Assembly: GCF_015709515.1 (NCBI RefSeq)
Contig: NZ_JADNQZ010000056.1
Location: 1-64,000 of the forward strand
Length of the DNA: 64,000 nucleotides
Direction: 5' to 3'
DNA from: Methylocystis sp. H62
GTDB lineage: Bacteria; Pseudomonadota; Alphaproteobacteria; Rhizobiales; Beijerinckiaceae
Part shown: positions 24,896 through 33,679 of the stretch, piece after piece
How the letters are laid out: each line of letters begins with the position of its first letter
Numbering within the stretch: position 1 is the first letter of the stretch
Made by a program: the position numbers and the translations under genes
The notes under the pieces: generated by a model
Databases searched by the model: none
Told to the model about the DNA's origin: nothing
What the model saw: only the letters and a program-made list of their open reading frames with translations

Positions 24896-26854
24896 ATGAC
24901 ACGTCAACGCCTTGGCGTTTGCTACTATCCTGAACATTGGCCTCAGTCACGCTGGAGCGAAGACGCGGCCATGATGAAGGAGCTAGGTCTCTCCTTTGTT
25001 CGGATTGGCGAATTCGCCTGGTCACGGCTAGAGCCCAGCGAGGGCGCCTATCGCTTCGATTGGCTGAGCCGGGCGATCGAGACGCTGGACCACGCCGGAC
25101 TTAAGGTCGTCCTTGGGACGCCAACGGCGACGCCGCCCAAATGGCTCGTCGACAAGATGCCGGAGATGGCGGCGCTCGACGCCGACGGCAGGCCGCGCAA
25201 ATTCGGTTCGCGCCGACACTATTGCTTCAGCCACGAAGGCTACGCTCAAGAATGTGACCGCATCGTCGAGCATCTGGCGCGCGCCTTCGGCGGCCACCCC
25301 GCTGTAGCGGCGTGGCAGACCGACAATGAATATGGCTGCCACGACACGGTGCTCAGCTATTCGCCGGCCGCTCTGCAGGCGTTTCGGCGATGGTGCGAGG
25401 CTAAATATCGCACGATCGAAACGCTGAACGAAGCCTGGGGCAATGTCTTCTGGTCGATGGACTATCGAAGCTTCGATGAGATCGAGCTGCCGAACCTGAC
25501 CGTCACCGAGGCCAATCCGTCGCATCTGATGGATTTCCAGCGCTTCTCATCCGATCAGGTCGTCGCCTTCAACCGGCGCCAAGCGCAGATCATCCGGCGT
25601 CGCGCGCCGGATGCGACGATCCTCCACAACTTCATGGGCGCGTTCGTCGACTTCGACCACTATGCGCTGTCCGATGATCTCGATATCGCTGCGTGGGACA
25701 GCTACCCGCTCGGGTTTCTGGAACGCTCCTCTCACGACGACGCCTTCAAGCTGCGCTACATGCGCGTCGGCGATCCCGACTTTCAGGCCTTTCATCACGA
25801 TCTCTACCGCGCATGCGGACGCGGCAGATGGCAGGTGATGGAGCAGCAACCGGGGCCGGTGAATTGGGCGCCGTGGAATCCGGCGCCCGCGAGGGGCGCC
25901 GTACGGCTCTGGACCTTCGAGGCTTTCGCCGCCGGCGCCGAGGCGGTGAGTTATTTTCGCTGGCGGCAGGCGCCTTTCGCGCAAGAGCAGATGCACGAAG
26001 CGCTGCTGCTGCCGAACGCCGAGCCGAACGACGCCTGTCATGACGTCGCGCGCATTTCGGAGGAGCTCGCCATGCTCGATGCGCGCGTCGAAACGGCGCG
26101 CGCAGAGGTGGCGCTGGTCTTCGATTATGAAAGCGCCTGGGCGTGGCGCATCGAGCCGCAAGGTCAGGACTTTTCTTATTTCGATCTTGTCATGTGCTTC
26201 TATCGGGCGCTGCGGCGCGCGGGACTTTCCGTCGACGTCGTTCCGCCGACCGCGGCGGCGATCGCTGATCGAACGCTGATCCTTGTCCCCGCGCTTTTTG
26301 CACCGTCTCACGACTTCGCAGAGGCGCTGGCGAAAAGCAGCGGGACAGTGCTGCTTGGTCCGCGCGCGGGATCAAAGACGGCCGACTTTCAAATACCGGC
26401 GGATCTCCCTCCCGGCGTTTTGCGACGCATCATCGACATTCGCGTCAGACGAGTCGAAAGCCTTCGGCCCGGCGCACGGATTACGCTTTCCGGACATGGC
26501 GCTTTCGTGCGGTGGCGCGAATTCTTGGCGCTCGGCGAGAGCGTCACGCCCGAGTTCAGATCGGAAGACCGCGAAACTGCGCTCGCGCGATCCGAGAACG
26601 TCTTTTATCTCGCCGGTTGGCCGGACGAAGAATTGCTGAACAACATGCTGCGCCATGTTGCTCATGTCGCCGGCATATCGACGCTCGATCTCGCCGAAGA
26701 TATCCGCGTCCGCGACAATGGCGCGATGCGCTACATTTTCAATTACGGCGCGACGACGACGGATATTTCGGCGCTGGTCGGCGAAGCGACTCTCTTGATC
26801 GGCGAGCGCCTTCTCGAACCTTGCGCCGTCGCGGCCTTCAGGCGTCGTGATTGA
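24896..26854 (+). CDS. Beta-galactosidase, glycoside hydrolase family 42
   Basis: This 652-residue GH42 enzyme starts RLGVCYYPEHWPQSRW, a family hallmark. The acid/base Glu is Glu145 in WQTDNEYGC. The nucleophile is Glu316 in VMEQQPGPVNW. The trimerisation (residues about 390-580) and C-terminal beta domains follow, so the length is normal. No signal peptide is seen, so it should be cytoplasmic and act on imported beta-galactosides. The neighbours galK and galT on the opposite strand complete a galactoside pathway, but no sugar transporter gene is present here. Confidence 0.95.
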   Translation: MTRQRLGVCYYPEHWPQSRWSEDAAMMKELGLSFVRIGEFAWSRLEPSEGAYRFDWLSRAIETLDHAGLKVVLGTPTATPPKWLVDKMPEMAALDADGRPRKFGSRRHYCFSHEGYAQECDRIVEHLARAFGGHPAVAAWQTDNEYGCHDTVLSYSPAALQAFRRWCEAKYRTIETLNEAWGNVFWSMDYRSFDEIELPNLTVTEANPSHLMDFQRFSSDQVVAFNRRQAQIIRRRAPDATILHNFMGAFVDFDHYALSDDLDIAAWDSYPLGFLERSSHDDAFKLRYMRVGDPDFQAFHHDLYRACGRGRWQVMEQQPGPVNWAPWNPAPARGAVRLWTFEAFAAGAEAVSYFRWRQAPFAQEQMHEALLLPNAEPNDACHDVARISEELAMLDARVETARAEVALVFDYESAWAWRIEPQGQDFSYFDLVMCFYRALRRAGLSVDVVPPTAAAIADRTLILVPALFAPSHDFAEALAKSSGTVLLGPRAGSKTADFQIPADLPPGVLRRIIDIRVRRVESLRPGARITLSGHGAFVRWREFLALGESVTPEFRSEDRETALARSENVFYLAGWPDEELLNNMLRHVAHVAGISTLDLAEDIRVRDNGAMRYIFNYGATTTDISALVGEATLLIGERLLEPCAVAAFRRRD

Positions 26855-26879
26855 CCGCCGCACGCTTCAAACGCGCAGC

Positions 26880-27893
26880 TCAGAACACCAGCCAAGAAGC
26901 GACGACAAAATAGGTCAAGAGCGAAAACGTGTCCTGCACCACGGTCGCGACCGGGCCGGAGCCGAGCGCTGCGTCATAGCCGAGCCTTGCAAACAACCAA
27001 GGCATGAGAAATCCGAACGTCGTGGCGATGGTGCTCGCGACCGCCAGCGAAATTCCGACGGTCGCGGCGAGGCCGACGCTCGAAAAGAAGAACCAGACGA
27101 TCGGGAAAGCGAGACCGCCGAGCATCGCGCCGAGCAGCGCCCCGGTGCCGAGCTCGCCGGCGAAAAGCGGCAGCAAGGCCGAATCGGTGAGGGAGAGGCC
27201 GCGGATGACCACGACTTCCGACTGCGTGCCGACCGAATCCGCGAGATAGACGATCGCGGGGATAAAGAAGGCAACGGCGATATGCGCGCTGAGCGCAGTT
27301 TCGAAGCGCGACATCATCGCGGTCGCCGCGGCGCTGCCGGCCATGCCGACGAGCAGCCAGGGCAATCGATAAAGCGCGCGACGGTGCGGCGCGGCTGTCA
27401 ACGCGTCTCTTGCAGCCTCCGACTTGCCGAGGATGCCCACCATGTGATGCAGATCCTCAAGATGCTCGTCGCGCAAGATGGTCATGAGCGCGCGCGCCGG
27501 CACGGCGCCGAGAAATCTTCCTTCGGCGTCGCAGACGGCCAAGATCGACAGGCCCGAGTGGATGGCGACGCTGGCCGCAGCTTCGCGATCCGCGCCGAGC
27601 GGGACGCTGTAGGCTTCGGCCGTTCGGGCAATGTCATGCAGCGGCGTCGTCTCCGGCGCCCCAAGCAGATCGCGTATGGCGACGACGCCGATGAGGCGAC
27701 CGTCTTCGGCGAGCACGAAAACATGCGAGGCGTCGTCGAAACGCTGGCCAATCAACCGCGCCCGCGCCTCGCCGGCGCTTTCCCGCGAGCGGGCCACAGG
27801 CACGGACGTCACAAGATAGCGCCCCACGGTCTGGCCGTTCATCTCCACTGGAGGCAGGCGGTCTAGCGTCGGGTTACGGGACATTGCGGTCAT
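26880..27893 (-). CDS. MgtE-like divalent cation transporter, short N-terminus
   Basis: The protein has a CBS-domain pair (HVFVLAEDGRLIGVVAIRDL, LAVCDAEGRFLGAVPARAL) and an MgtE transmembrane domain with five helices. That domain includes FFIPAIVYLADSVGTQSEV and the C-terminal GSGPVATVVQDTFSLLTYF. The usual N-terminal alpha-solenoid domain that senses Mg2+ is largely missing. I choose the ATG at 27893 (27884 is also possible), because the in-frame ATG at 27962 lies only 9 bases from the dyad at 27971-27991 and has no ribosome site. Mg2+ or Co2+ transport is inferred from the family. It is beside a P-type ATPase gene group. Confidence 0.82.
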   Translation of the reverse strand: MTAMSRNPTLDRLPPVEMNGQTVGRYLVTSVPVARSRESAGEARARLIGQRFDDASHVFVLAEDGRLIGVVAIRDLLGAPETTPLHDIARTAEAYSVPLGADREAAASVAIHSGLSILAVCDAEGRFLGAVPARALMTILRDEHLEDLHHMVGILGKSEAARDALTAAPHRRALYRLPWLLVGMAGSAAATAMMSRFETALSAHIAVAFFIPAIVYLADSVGTQSEVVVIRGLSLTDSALLPLFAGELGTGALLGAMLGGLAFPIVWFFFSSVGLAATVGISLAVASTIATTFGFLMPWLFARLGYDAALGSGPVATVVQDTFSLLTYFVVASWLVF

Positions 27894-27970
27894 GTCTTCC
27901 ACGATGTTTCGGAGAGACGAGCTGCGTCCGGGCCGATTAAGCAGCGGGTAGCCGTAGCTCATAGGAACGC

Positions 27971-27991
27971 GTCACGTTACAGTTATGTGAC
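27971..27991. promoter_or_regulatory. Candidate operator GTCAC-N11-GTGAC
   Basis: This 21-base near-palindrome (GTCACGTTACAGTTATGTGAC) has five perfect outer base pairs on each side and a partly symmetric core. It lies in the gap between the MgtE-like gene and the rightward small-membrane-protein gene, where a regulator could control both. The protein that binds is unknown. Confidence 0.4.
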
Positions 27992-28113
27992 CGCGCCCGC
28001 GCGCTCTTTTCGCGATCGCGTCGATTGTTGCTGATAGGATGTCTTGATAGAATTTCCTCGCCGTCGTCGCTTGGCCCTGGCGGCCTTCAGCGAATCGGAC
28101 CGGAGTCGAAGTG

Positions 28114-28470
28114 ATGAAACCCTTTGGATTTGCGTTGGGCGCTTTGACGGGCGCCGCCGCGGTTTTGCTTCTCAACCGTCAGGGAACGCAGCGCGTGCGC
28201 CCGATCGCCAAGGCGGCGATGAAAGCCGCAGTGATGGCCTATCACGAAGCGCGCGTGCAAGGCGCCGAACTCGCCGAAGCCGCCGAAGATCTCTTCGCCG
28301 AAGCGAAGGCCGAGGCCGTGGCCGATATTTTCGCTGCAGCAATGACCGCGGCGCAGACGAAGGCTGCGCAAGCAAAGACCGAGGCCACGTCCACAGCGAC
28401 GGCGAAGCCCGAGAGCGCCGCGCCAGCAGGCGAGGCTCCCGCCTCACGGGCCGCAGGCGAGAGCGCGTAG
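28114..28470 (+). CDS. Small single-pass membrane protein (DUF5132-like)
   Basis: This 118-residue protein has one N-terminal membrane helix (FGFALGALTGAAAVLLL). The cytoplasmic part, rich in Ala, Glu and Lys, is probably a long helix or coiled coil (about 35-90), and the C-terminal tail is Ala/Pro-rich and disordered. Proteins annotated DUF5132 sit next to HMA-like proteins and P-type ATPases in several genomes. An in-frame GTG at 28111 precedes the ATG. It directly abuts the HMA-like gene. Confidence 0.6.
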   Translation: MKPFGFALGALTGAAAVLLLNRQGTQRVRPIAKAAMKAAVMAYHEARVQGAELAEAAEDLFAEAKAEAVADIFAAAMTAAQTKAAQAKTEATSTATAKPESAAPAGEAPASRAAGESA

Positions 28471-28914
28471 ATGAACGACGCAATCCTGCCCCTGGCGCAG
28501 CTGGCCCACGCCATGCCCGGCCGCGCGCGCCTGCGTGTCGCCGACCGCCGCGGCGACGCCGCTTATTTCGCTTCGGTCGCCAAGGGCCTGTCGGCGATCG
28601 CCGGCGTTCGCGCCGTCGAGGTGGCGCCGCTGACAGGCAGCGTGCTCATTCAGCACAGCGGACCCTTGGCGCGCATCGGCGTCGCGGCGCAGGAGGCGCG
28701 GCTCTTTGTCGTCGGCGAAGCGCCTCACGCCGCGCGCGCGGCGCCCGAAGTTTCCATCGATCCAAAGGTCGTCGCGGCGCTGGCGCTCTTTGCAGCGGCG
28801 CTGTGGCAAATGTCGAAGGAGAGCGTTTTGCCGCCGGCGATCACGCTTCTTTGGTATGCGAGCCGGCTGGGCGGAGTCTGGTCGCCGGATGGCGACGGCG
28901 GCAATGGCGATTAG
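28471..28914 (+). CDS. HMA-like domain protein with one C-terminal membrane segment
   Basis: This 147-residue protein starts with HAMPGRARLRVADRR, continues with a beta-alpha-beta fold (VAKGLSAIAGVRAVEVAPLTGSVLI) like metal-binding HMA domains, and has a probable membrane helix near 95-125. The metal-binding CxxC is missing, so soft-metal binding is doubtful. The same fold without Cys occurs at the N-terminus of the P-type ATPase at 30088 (LPGVLFVRASELTGSTLI), which suggests a shared partner role. It begins right after the preceding stop (TAG-ATG). Confidence 0.65.
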   Translation: MNDAILPLAQLAHAMPGRARLRVADRRGDAAYFASVAKGLSAIAGVRAVEVAPLTGSVLIQHSGPLARIGVAAQEARLFVVGEAPHAARAAPEVSIDPKVVAALALFAAALWQMSKESVLPPAITLLWYASRLGGVWSPDGDGGNGD

Positions 28915-28916
28915 TC

Positions 28917-30098
28917 CTAACCCCTGAGCGCCTCAGCGAGGTCGGTCGCTTCCCACGGGAGGTCGAGATCGGCGCGGCCGAAATGTCCGTAGGTCGCGAG
29001 CGGCAGATAGAAGCCTGCCGAGCCGCACATCTGGGGCGCGGTGCGCAAGCCGAAGCGGCGGACGATCGAGCCAGGGCGGAAATCCAGGAGCGCGGCGAGA
29101 CGTTTGGCGATTTTCTCATCCGCCAGATAGCCTGTGCCGAAGGTCTCGACCGAGAGACTGATGGGCTCCGCCTGCCCCGCCGCGTAAGCCAGGTGAACTT
29201 CGCAGCGCTCGGCAAGGCCCGCCGCGACGATATTCTTGGCGGCGTGCCGCGCCGCGTAAGCGCCGGCGCGTTCGATGCGCGAAGGGTCCTTGCCTGACAG
29301 CGCCGAGCCGCTCTGGCGCGCGATCTCGCCATACGTATCGATCCCGCTCTTGCGCCCGGTCAGGCCGGCATGGCGCGCCGGTCCGCCGATTTCGAAGGGT
29401 TCGCCGGCATTGACGTGAACGCTCGTGTGGGCGTCCGGCCTCAAGTCGCCCGCGGAAAGCGCATCGAGCGCGATCGCGCGCAGCTGTCCGAACTTATCGT
29501 CGTCCATCGCCGCGCCGTCAAAGGCGACGGTCAGCGAAACCCCATAAATACGCGCGGGACGACCGCCACGAAATTCGACGGAGACTTGCGTCTTGGCGTC
29601 GGGCGAGAGCGACGAGAATCCGTCGCGCCGTGCGGCGTCGAGCGCCCGCGCGACCCTATGCGCGAGGCTGATCGGCGCCGGCATGAATTCAGGCGTGTCG
29701 CGACAGGCGTAGCCGAAAACATTGGCTTGCTCATGCGCGACGCGCCTGCTGACCGCCGCGTCGTCATCAAGCTCCGCTAAAGGCGGCTCGCGCGCCTCGA
29801 GTGGCAATTCGACGAAGCTCGTCAGTATCGAGCAATTGCGCGCGTCGAAGCTCCCCGCGGCGTAGCCGGCCTCCTGCATGACCGTGCGCGCGAGCGCCGG
29901 CAAATCGACGAGCGCGTCGGCGGCGTATCGCGCGGCGAGAAAGACGACGCCCGTCGCCAGGGCGCACTCCACAGTTGCGCGCGCGCGATCGTCTTCACGC
30001 AGCAGCGCATCGATGGCCGCATCGCTGATCTGATCGCAGAGCTTGTCGGGATGCCCCGGCGTCACCGACTCCGACGTGAAGATCATGTCAGGCGACAT
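28917..30098 (-). CDS. metK: Divergent S-adenosylmethionine synthetase (MetK paralogue)
   Basis: This 393-residue enzyme of the MetK family makes AdoMet from methionine and ATP. Conserved parts are SESVTPGHPDKLCDQISDA, DAKTQVSVEF, GRKSGIDTYG, SGKDPSRIERAGAY and AKNIVAAGLAERCEVHLAYA. It departs from typical MetK where GAGDQGxMFGYA is replaced by VAHEQANVFGYA: the Gly residues are lost and Asp becomes Glu at a nucleotide-site position. Its ATG at 30098, preceded by GGAG, overlaps the end of the ATPase gene by 11 bases; an alternative start is 30086. It may be a second copy, with the housekeeping metK elsewhere. Confidence 0.88.
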   Translation of the reverse strand: MSPDMIFTSESVTPGHPDKLCDQISDAAIDALLREDDRARATVECALATGVVFLAARYAADALVDLPALARTVMQEAGYAAGSFDARNCSILTSFVELPLEAREPPLAELDDDAAVSRRVAHEQANVFGYACRDTPEFMPAPISLAHRVARALDAARRDGFSSLSPDAKTQVSVEFRGGRPARIYGVSLTVAFDGAAMDDDKFGQLRAIALDALSAGDLRPDAHTSVHVNAGEPFEIGGPARHAGLTGRKSGIDTYGEIARQSGSALSGKDPSRIERAGAYAARHAAKNIVAAGLAERCEVHLAYAAGQAEPISLSVETFGTGYLADEKIAKRLAALLDFRPGSIVRRFGLRTAPQMCGSAGFYLPLATYGHFGRADLDLPWEATDLAEALRG

Positions 30099-33000
30099 GG
30101 CTTTCTCCGTTGCCGCGCGGCGGCGCCTCTTCGCGATCGGCGATTCTGCCGATGATGTCGTTGGCGAGCGAACTACCGAGGGCGATGGCGCCGATCCGCA
30201 ACAGGTCGCCGGCGCCGAGCGGCGACAGGCCGAGAAGGCGCCGGGTCAACGGAAAGAGTTGCACGCCCGCCTGCAGCAGCAGGGTCGCGCCCACGGCGCC
30301 ATAGAGCGTCGAATTGGGCGGCCTGCCGACCTCGGAGCTTAATCCGCGTAACTCCGAACGACAGGCCAGACTGTGGAGCAACTGGCCGCAGGTGAGGCCG
30401 TGAAAGGTGACGGTGCTGGCGCGCGCGCCGCCTGCGCCGCCGCCGAGGCTGAAATAGCCGAACAGCGCCGCAACGCCCATCACCGATCCCTCGCGAAGAA
30501 TGCGCCTAAAATCGGAGGCGGCGAGAATCGGCGCTTTCGGATCATGTGGCGGCCTGTCGAGCACGTCGGGCTCCGGCGGCTCAAGTCCCAGCGCGATCGC
30601 CGGCAGCGCGTCGGTCGCCAGATTGAGCCAGAGCAGCTGCATCGGCGTCAACGGCTCACCGCCCACCAGCGCGGCGCCGAGCATGGCGATCGTTTCGGAT
30701 GCGTTGGTCGAAACGAGATAGCGCAGGACCTTGCGAATATTCGCATAGGTGGCGCGGCCGAGTCGTATGGCCTCGACGATGCCATCCATGTCGTCGGTCG
30801 CGAGCACGATGTCGGCGACCTGACGGGCGACGTCGGCGCCTTCGCCACCCATGGCGATTCCGACGTCCGCCGCGCGCAAGGCGGGGCCGTCGTTGACGCC
30901 ATCGCCGGTCATCGCCACGATATGGCCGTGGCCTTGCAGCGCCTTGACGATGTTGAGCTTGTCGACGGGGCTGACGCGCGCGAAGACATGCGGCTGCCTC
31001 GCCAGCGCCTCGAGCATCTCGGGCTGCATCTTCGCCATCTGCCCGGCTTCGAGCACGCGCAGCTCGCCGCCATGATTGAGATCCAGGCGACGCGCGATGG
31101 CGAAGGCGGTCGCGCTTTGATCGCCGGTGATCATCACCGTGCGCACGCCGGCTCGATGCAGCTGCTTGAGCGCCGGGCCAACGCTGGCGCGAATAGGATT
31201 CGCGATGCCGGCAAGGCCGAGCCACACGAGATCATGCTCGTCACGGGGATCGCCGCCCGCTTCGCCGACCGCGACGCCAAGAACGCGAAGCGCGTCGCCA
31301 GCCATGTGTTCATTGGCCTTGAGAATGGCGGCCCGCGCCGGGCCGTCGAGCGGCGCGGCGCCATCGGCGATCCTGTGAGTGGCGCAACGCGCCAGCACCT
31401 CGACCGGATCGCCTTTGACGCAGAGCACGCGCGCGCCGCCGATCGCTTCGTGGAGCGTGCTCATGCGCTTGCGGCCTTCCCCGCGCGCCACGCAGGTCGC
31501 CATAGGCGCAGAGCGACGCAAAGCGATAGGATCGACGCCCATCGCCACGCCCGCTTCGATCAGCGCGGTTTCGGTCGGCGTGCCGTCGATCTCCCAACCT
31601 TTCGCCGCCGGCGCGACGGCTGCGTCGCTGCACAGCGTCGCGGCTTCGAAGAGGCGACGCGCAATATCGATTGTTACGGCGTCGGCATCGACGCCGTCGC
31701 GCAACAACCGGCCTTCCTGTAACTCAAACGCGCCATTGTCGACGTGAACGCGCACCGCCGCCATGCGGTTTTCGGTGAGCGTGCCGGTTTTATCGAGTCC
31801 GATCGTCTCGATCGCGCCAAGCGTCTCCACGGCGTCGATCTTGCGCACCAGCACCTTGCGCTTGCGCATGTCCTGCACGCCCAAGGCCAGCGTCGTGGTC
31901 GCGACGGCGGGCAGCCCTTCGGGGATGGCCGCCACGGCGAGCGAAATCGCGCTGCGCAAAGTCGGGATAAGCCCGTGGCCGCGCAGAAGGCCAAGAGCGA
32001 AGACGCACGCGCAAATGGCGCCATTGACGATGACAAGTTCGCGCTCGACGTCGCCAAGTTCGCGCTGAATAGGCGTTTGTGGCCGCTGTAGCGCGCCGAG
32101 CAACTGCTGCACGCGGCCGATTTCCGTCTGCGCGCCGATGGCGGTGATAATGGCGACGCCGGATCCGCCGGTCACCGCCGTGCCGCGAAACACCATATTG
32201 CGACGATCGGGAACTCCCGTGTCCGGCGATAAAACGATCTTTGCGTCTTTTGGGGCCGGTTGCGCCTCGCCGGTGAGCGGCGATTCGTTCACGGTCAGAT
32301 CGTCGCTGGCGATCAGACGCGCGTCCGCCGGCACGAAGGCGCCGCGCTCGATCAGCAGCAGATCGCCCGGCGCAAGATCGCGCGCGTCGATCCTCAATCG
32401 CGCGCCGTCGCGGACGACGGCGGCGTCCGACAGCTCCTCCGAGGCAAGGCCCGAAATCGTACGGTCCGCCTGACGTTCGGTGGCTGCGGCGATGCCGGCG
32501 TTGATCAGCACCACCGCAGCGATCATCACCGCATCGGCGACGCCGCCGGTGGCCAGCGACACCACCGCCGATGCGCCGAGCAATACGATCGGGAGACTGG
32601 TCAACTGTTCCGCGAAAACAATCGCCGCCGAGCGCGGCTCTGCGCGGTGGAGCTCGTTGCGCCCCCATTTCTGCAATCGCTCCGCCGCGTCTTCCGCCGT
32701 TAGGCCTCGATCGATATCCGTTTCCAGACGCGCCGCGAGCGCTTCCGTCGCCTCGGCGTGCGCGGCGTTTTCCGGCGTGAGCGACGCGCCGTCGCCGACG
32801 TCCCATGCCGGCTCTTCGGCGACCGCCGCTTCGAGCGCCTGCATCAGCCGCGCGCTTGTGAGGGGCTGCTGAAATTCGATGAGAGTCGAACCCGTCAATT
32901 CGCTGGCGCGAACGAAAAGGACGCCGGGCAGACGTCGAAGCCGCTTCTCGACGGCCCGCGCGAGCGCTGCGCGGCCGCGCAGTCCCATATGGCGGATCCG

Positions 33001-33126
33001 CGCGCGGCCGCAACAAGCGTCATGAATAAGCTCGGCGCCAAATTGCGCACAGGACTCCACGCCGAAGCGACGTGAACCTACGGGCGCCTTCTCTGAGTCC
33101 GCTTCAGCCAGGATCATTGAGCACAT
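30088..33126 (-). CDS. P2-type cation-transporting ATPase with HMA-like N-terminus
   Basis: This 1012-residue pump has an HMA-like N-terminal domain lacking CxxC (about 45-110), then the cation-ATPase N-terminal domain, an A-domain with NESPLTGEAQP, M4 with AAIPEGLPAVATTTLAL, and the phosphorylation site DKTGTLTENRM. The hinge MTGDGVNDGPALRAADVGIAMG follows, and M5-M6 have STNASETIAML and LNLATDALPAIALGLEPPE. PEGL and the M6 N-x-x-T-D mark the Ca2+/Mg2+ (SERCA-like) class rather than a heavy-metal pump. The start at 33126 has no clear ribosome site, and the ATG at 32988 would skip only the leader. It is followed by the metK paralogue. Confidence 0.88.
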   Translation of the reverse strand: MCSMILAEADSEKAPVGSRRFGVESCAQFGAELIHDACCGRARIRHMGLRGRAALARAVEKRLRRLPGVLFVRASELTGSTLIEFQQPLTSARLMQALEAAVAEEPAWDVGDGASLTPENAAHAEATEALAARLETDIDRGLTAEDAAERLQKWGRNELHRAEPRSAAIVFAEQLTSLPIVLLGASAVVSLATGGVADAVMIAAVVLINAGIAAATERQADRTISGLASEELSDAAVVRDGARLRIDARDLAPGDLLLIERGAFVPADARLIASDDLTVNESPLTGEAQPAPKDAKIVLSPDTGVPDRRNMVFRGTAVTGGSGVAIITAIGAQTEIGRVQQLLGALQRPQTPIQRELGDVERELVIVNGAICACVFALGLLRGHGLIPTLRSAISLAVAAIPEGLPAVATTTLALGVQDMRKRKVLVRKIDAVETLGAIETIGLDKTGTLTENRMAAVRVHVDNGAFELQEGRLLRDGVDADAVTIDIARRLFEAATLCSDAAVAPAAKGWEIDGTPTETALIEAGVAMGVDPIALRRSAPMATCVARGEGRKRMSTLHEAIGGARVLCVKGDPVEVLARCATHRIADGAAPLDGPARAAILKANEHMAGDALRVLGVAVGEAGGDPRDEHDLVWLGLAGIANPIRASVGPALKQLHRAGVRTVMITGDQSATAFAIARRLDLNHGGELRVLEAGQMAKMQPEMLEALARQPHVFARVSPVDKLNIVKALQGHGHIVAMTGDGVNDGPALRAADVGIAMGGEGADVARQVADIVLATDDMDGIVEAIRLGRATYANIRKVLRYLVSTNASETIAMLGAALVGGEPLTPMQLLWLNLATDALPAIALGLEPPEPDVLDRPPHDPKAPILAASDFRRILREGSVMGVAALFGYFSLGGGAGGARASTVTFHGLTCGQLLHSLACRSELRGLSSEVGRPPNSTLYGAVGATLLLQAGVQLFPLTRRLLGLSPLGAGDLLRIGAIALGSSLANDIIGRIADREEAPPRGNGESHVA

Positions 33127-33679
33127 TGTCTGGCGCGCATCGAAGCCCGCTTTTCACGACCGTTCGATGACATTTTCGGCACTGCGGAATCGCTTCCGCA
33201 AAACCGCTGTTCCAAAGTCATGTCGTCGGCAGCCGATCCCAAACGGCGACGCGCAATGGGCGCGCTCCGCAATGTTTGAGATCGCTACTATAGTTGCGCG
33301 CAAGGGATAGGCGCAACCGCGGGCCACTGCGTTGCGCGCTGCGCATCCTGCGCTGCAAAATCGACTGCCGGCGGAACCTTAACGAAGGATCGGCGTTCCC
33401 CACAAGCGGCAAGCCTATATTGCGCCTTTGCCAATTTGCAAATCTGATAGTGTTACTGTTTTCAGTTTCGTCGATTCGGGTGGGAGCGAACAATGTTCTT
33501 GAGAGAGCTGCTTGCGGCGAGCTTCGCCGCATCCGCATCTGCTGTCGCCGGCTCAACGTTCTGCACAACGTCGATAACGCCATTCTAGGCGTCAAGGTCG
33601 CGCGGGCGTATAACGTCCTTGCGGCGGACTGCTTTCAAATGCGCAATTCAAGAAATCGCTTTCTCGAGGGGAGGGAGAC
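33127..33679. other. Intergenic region with one possible 31-aa ORF
   Basis: This 553-base gap separates the ATPase from the catalase-like gene. No family could be recognised in the longer frames (such as 33294-33683). The only well-supported item is the short frame at 33493-33588, listed separately. Confidence 0.4.
33493..33588 (+). CDS. Possible 31-residue signal-peptide-like small protein
   Basis: The ATG at 33493 is preceded by GGGTGGGAG with 6 bases spacing, better than most starts here. The 31 codons read like an export signal plus a short tail (FLRELLAASFAASASAVAG, then one Cys). It may be a leader peptide, a small toxin-like protein, or a decayed 5' end of a secreted protein gene. It lies 91 bases before the catalase-like gene in the same direction. 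Confidence 0.25.
   Translation: MFLRELLAASFAASASAVAGSTFCTTSITPF

Noticed and set aside
26847-27866. Long charged rightward frame opposite the MgtE-like gene
   Set aside because: Low-complexity Arg/Asp/Glu text without motifs, antisense to a clear membrane protein.
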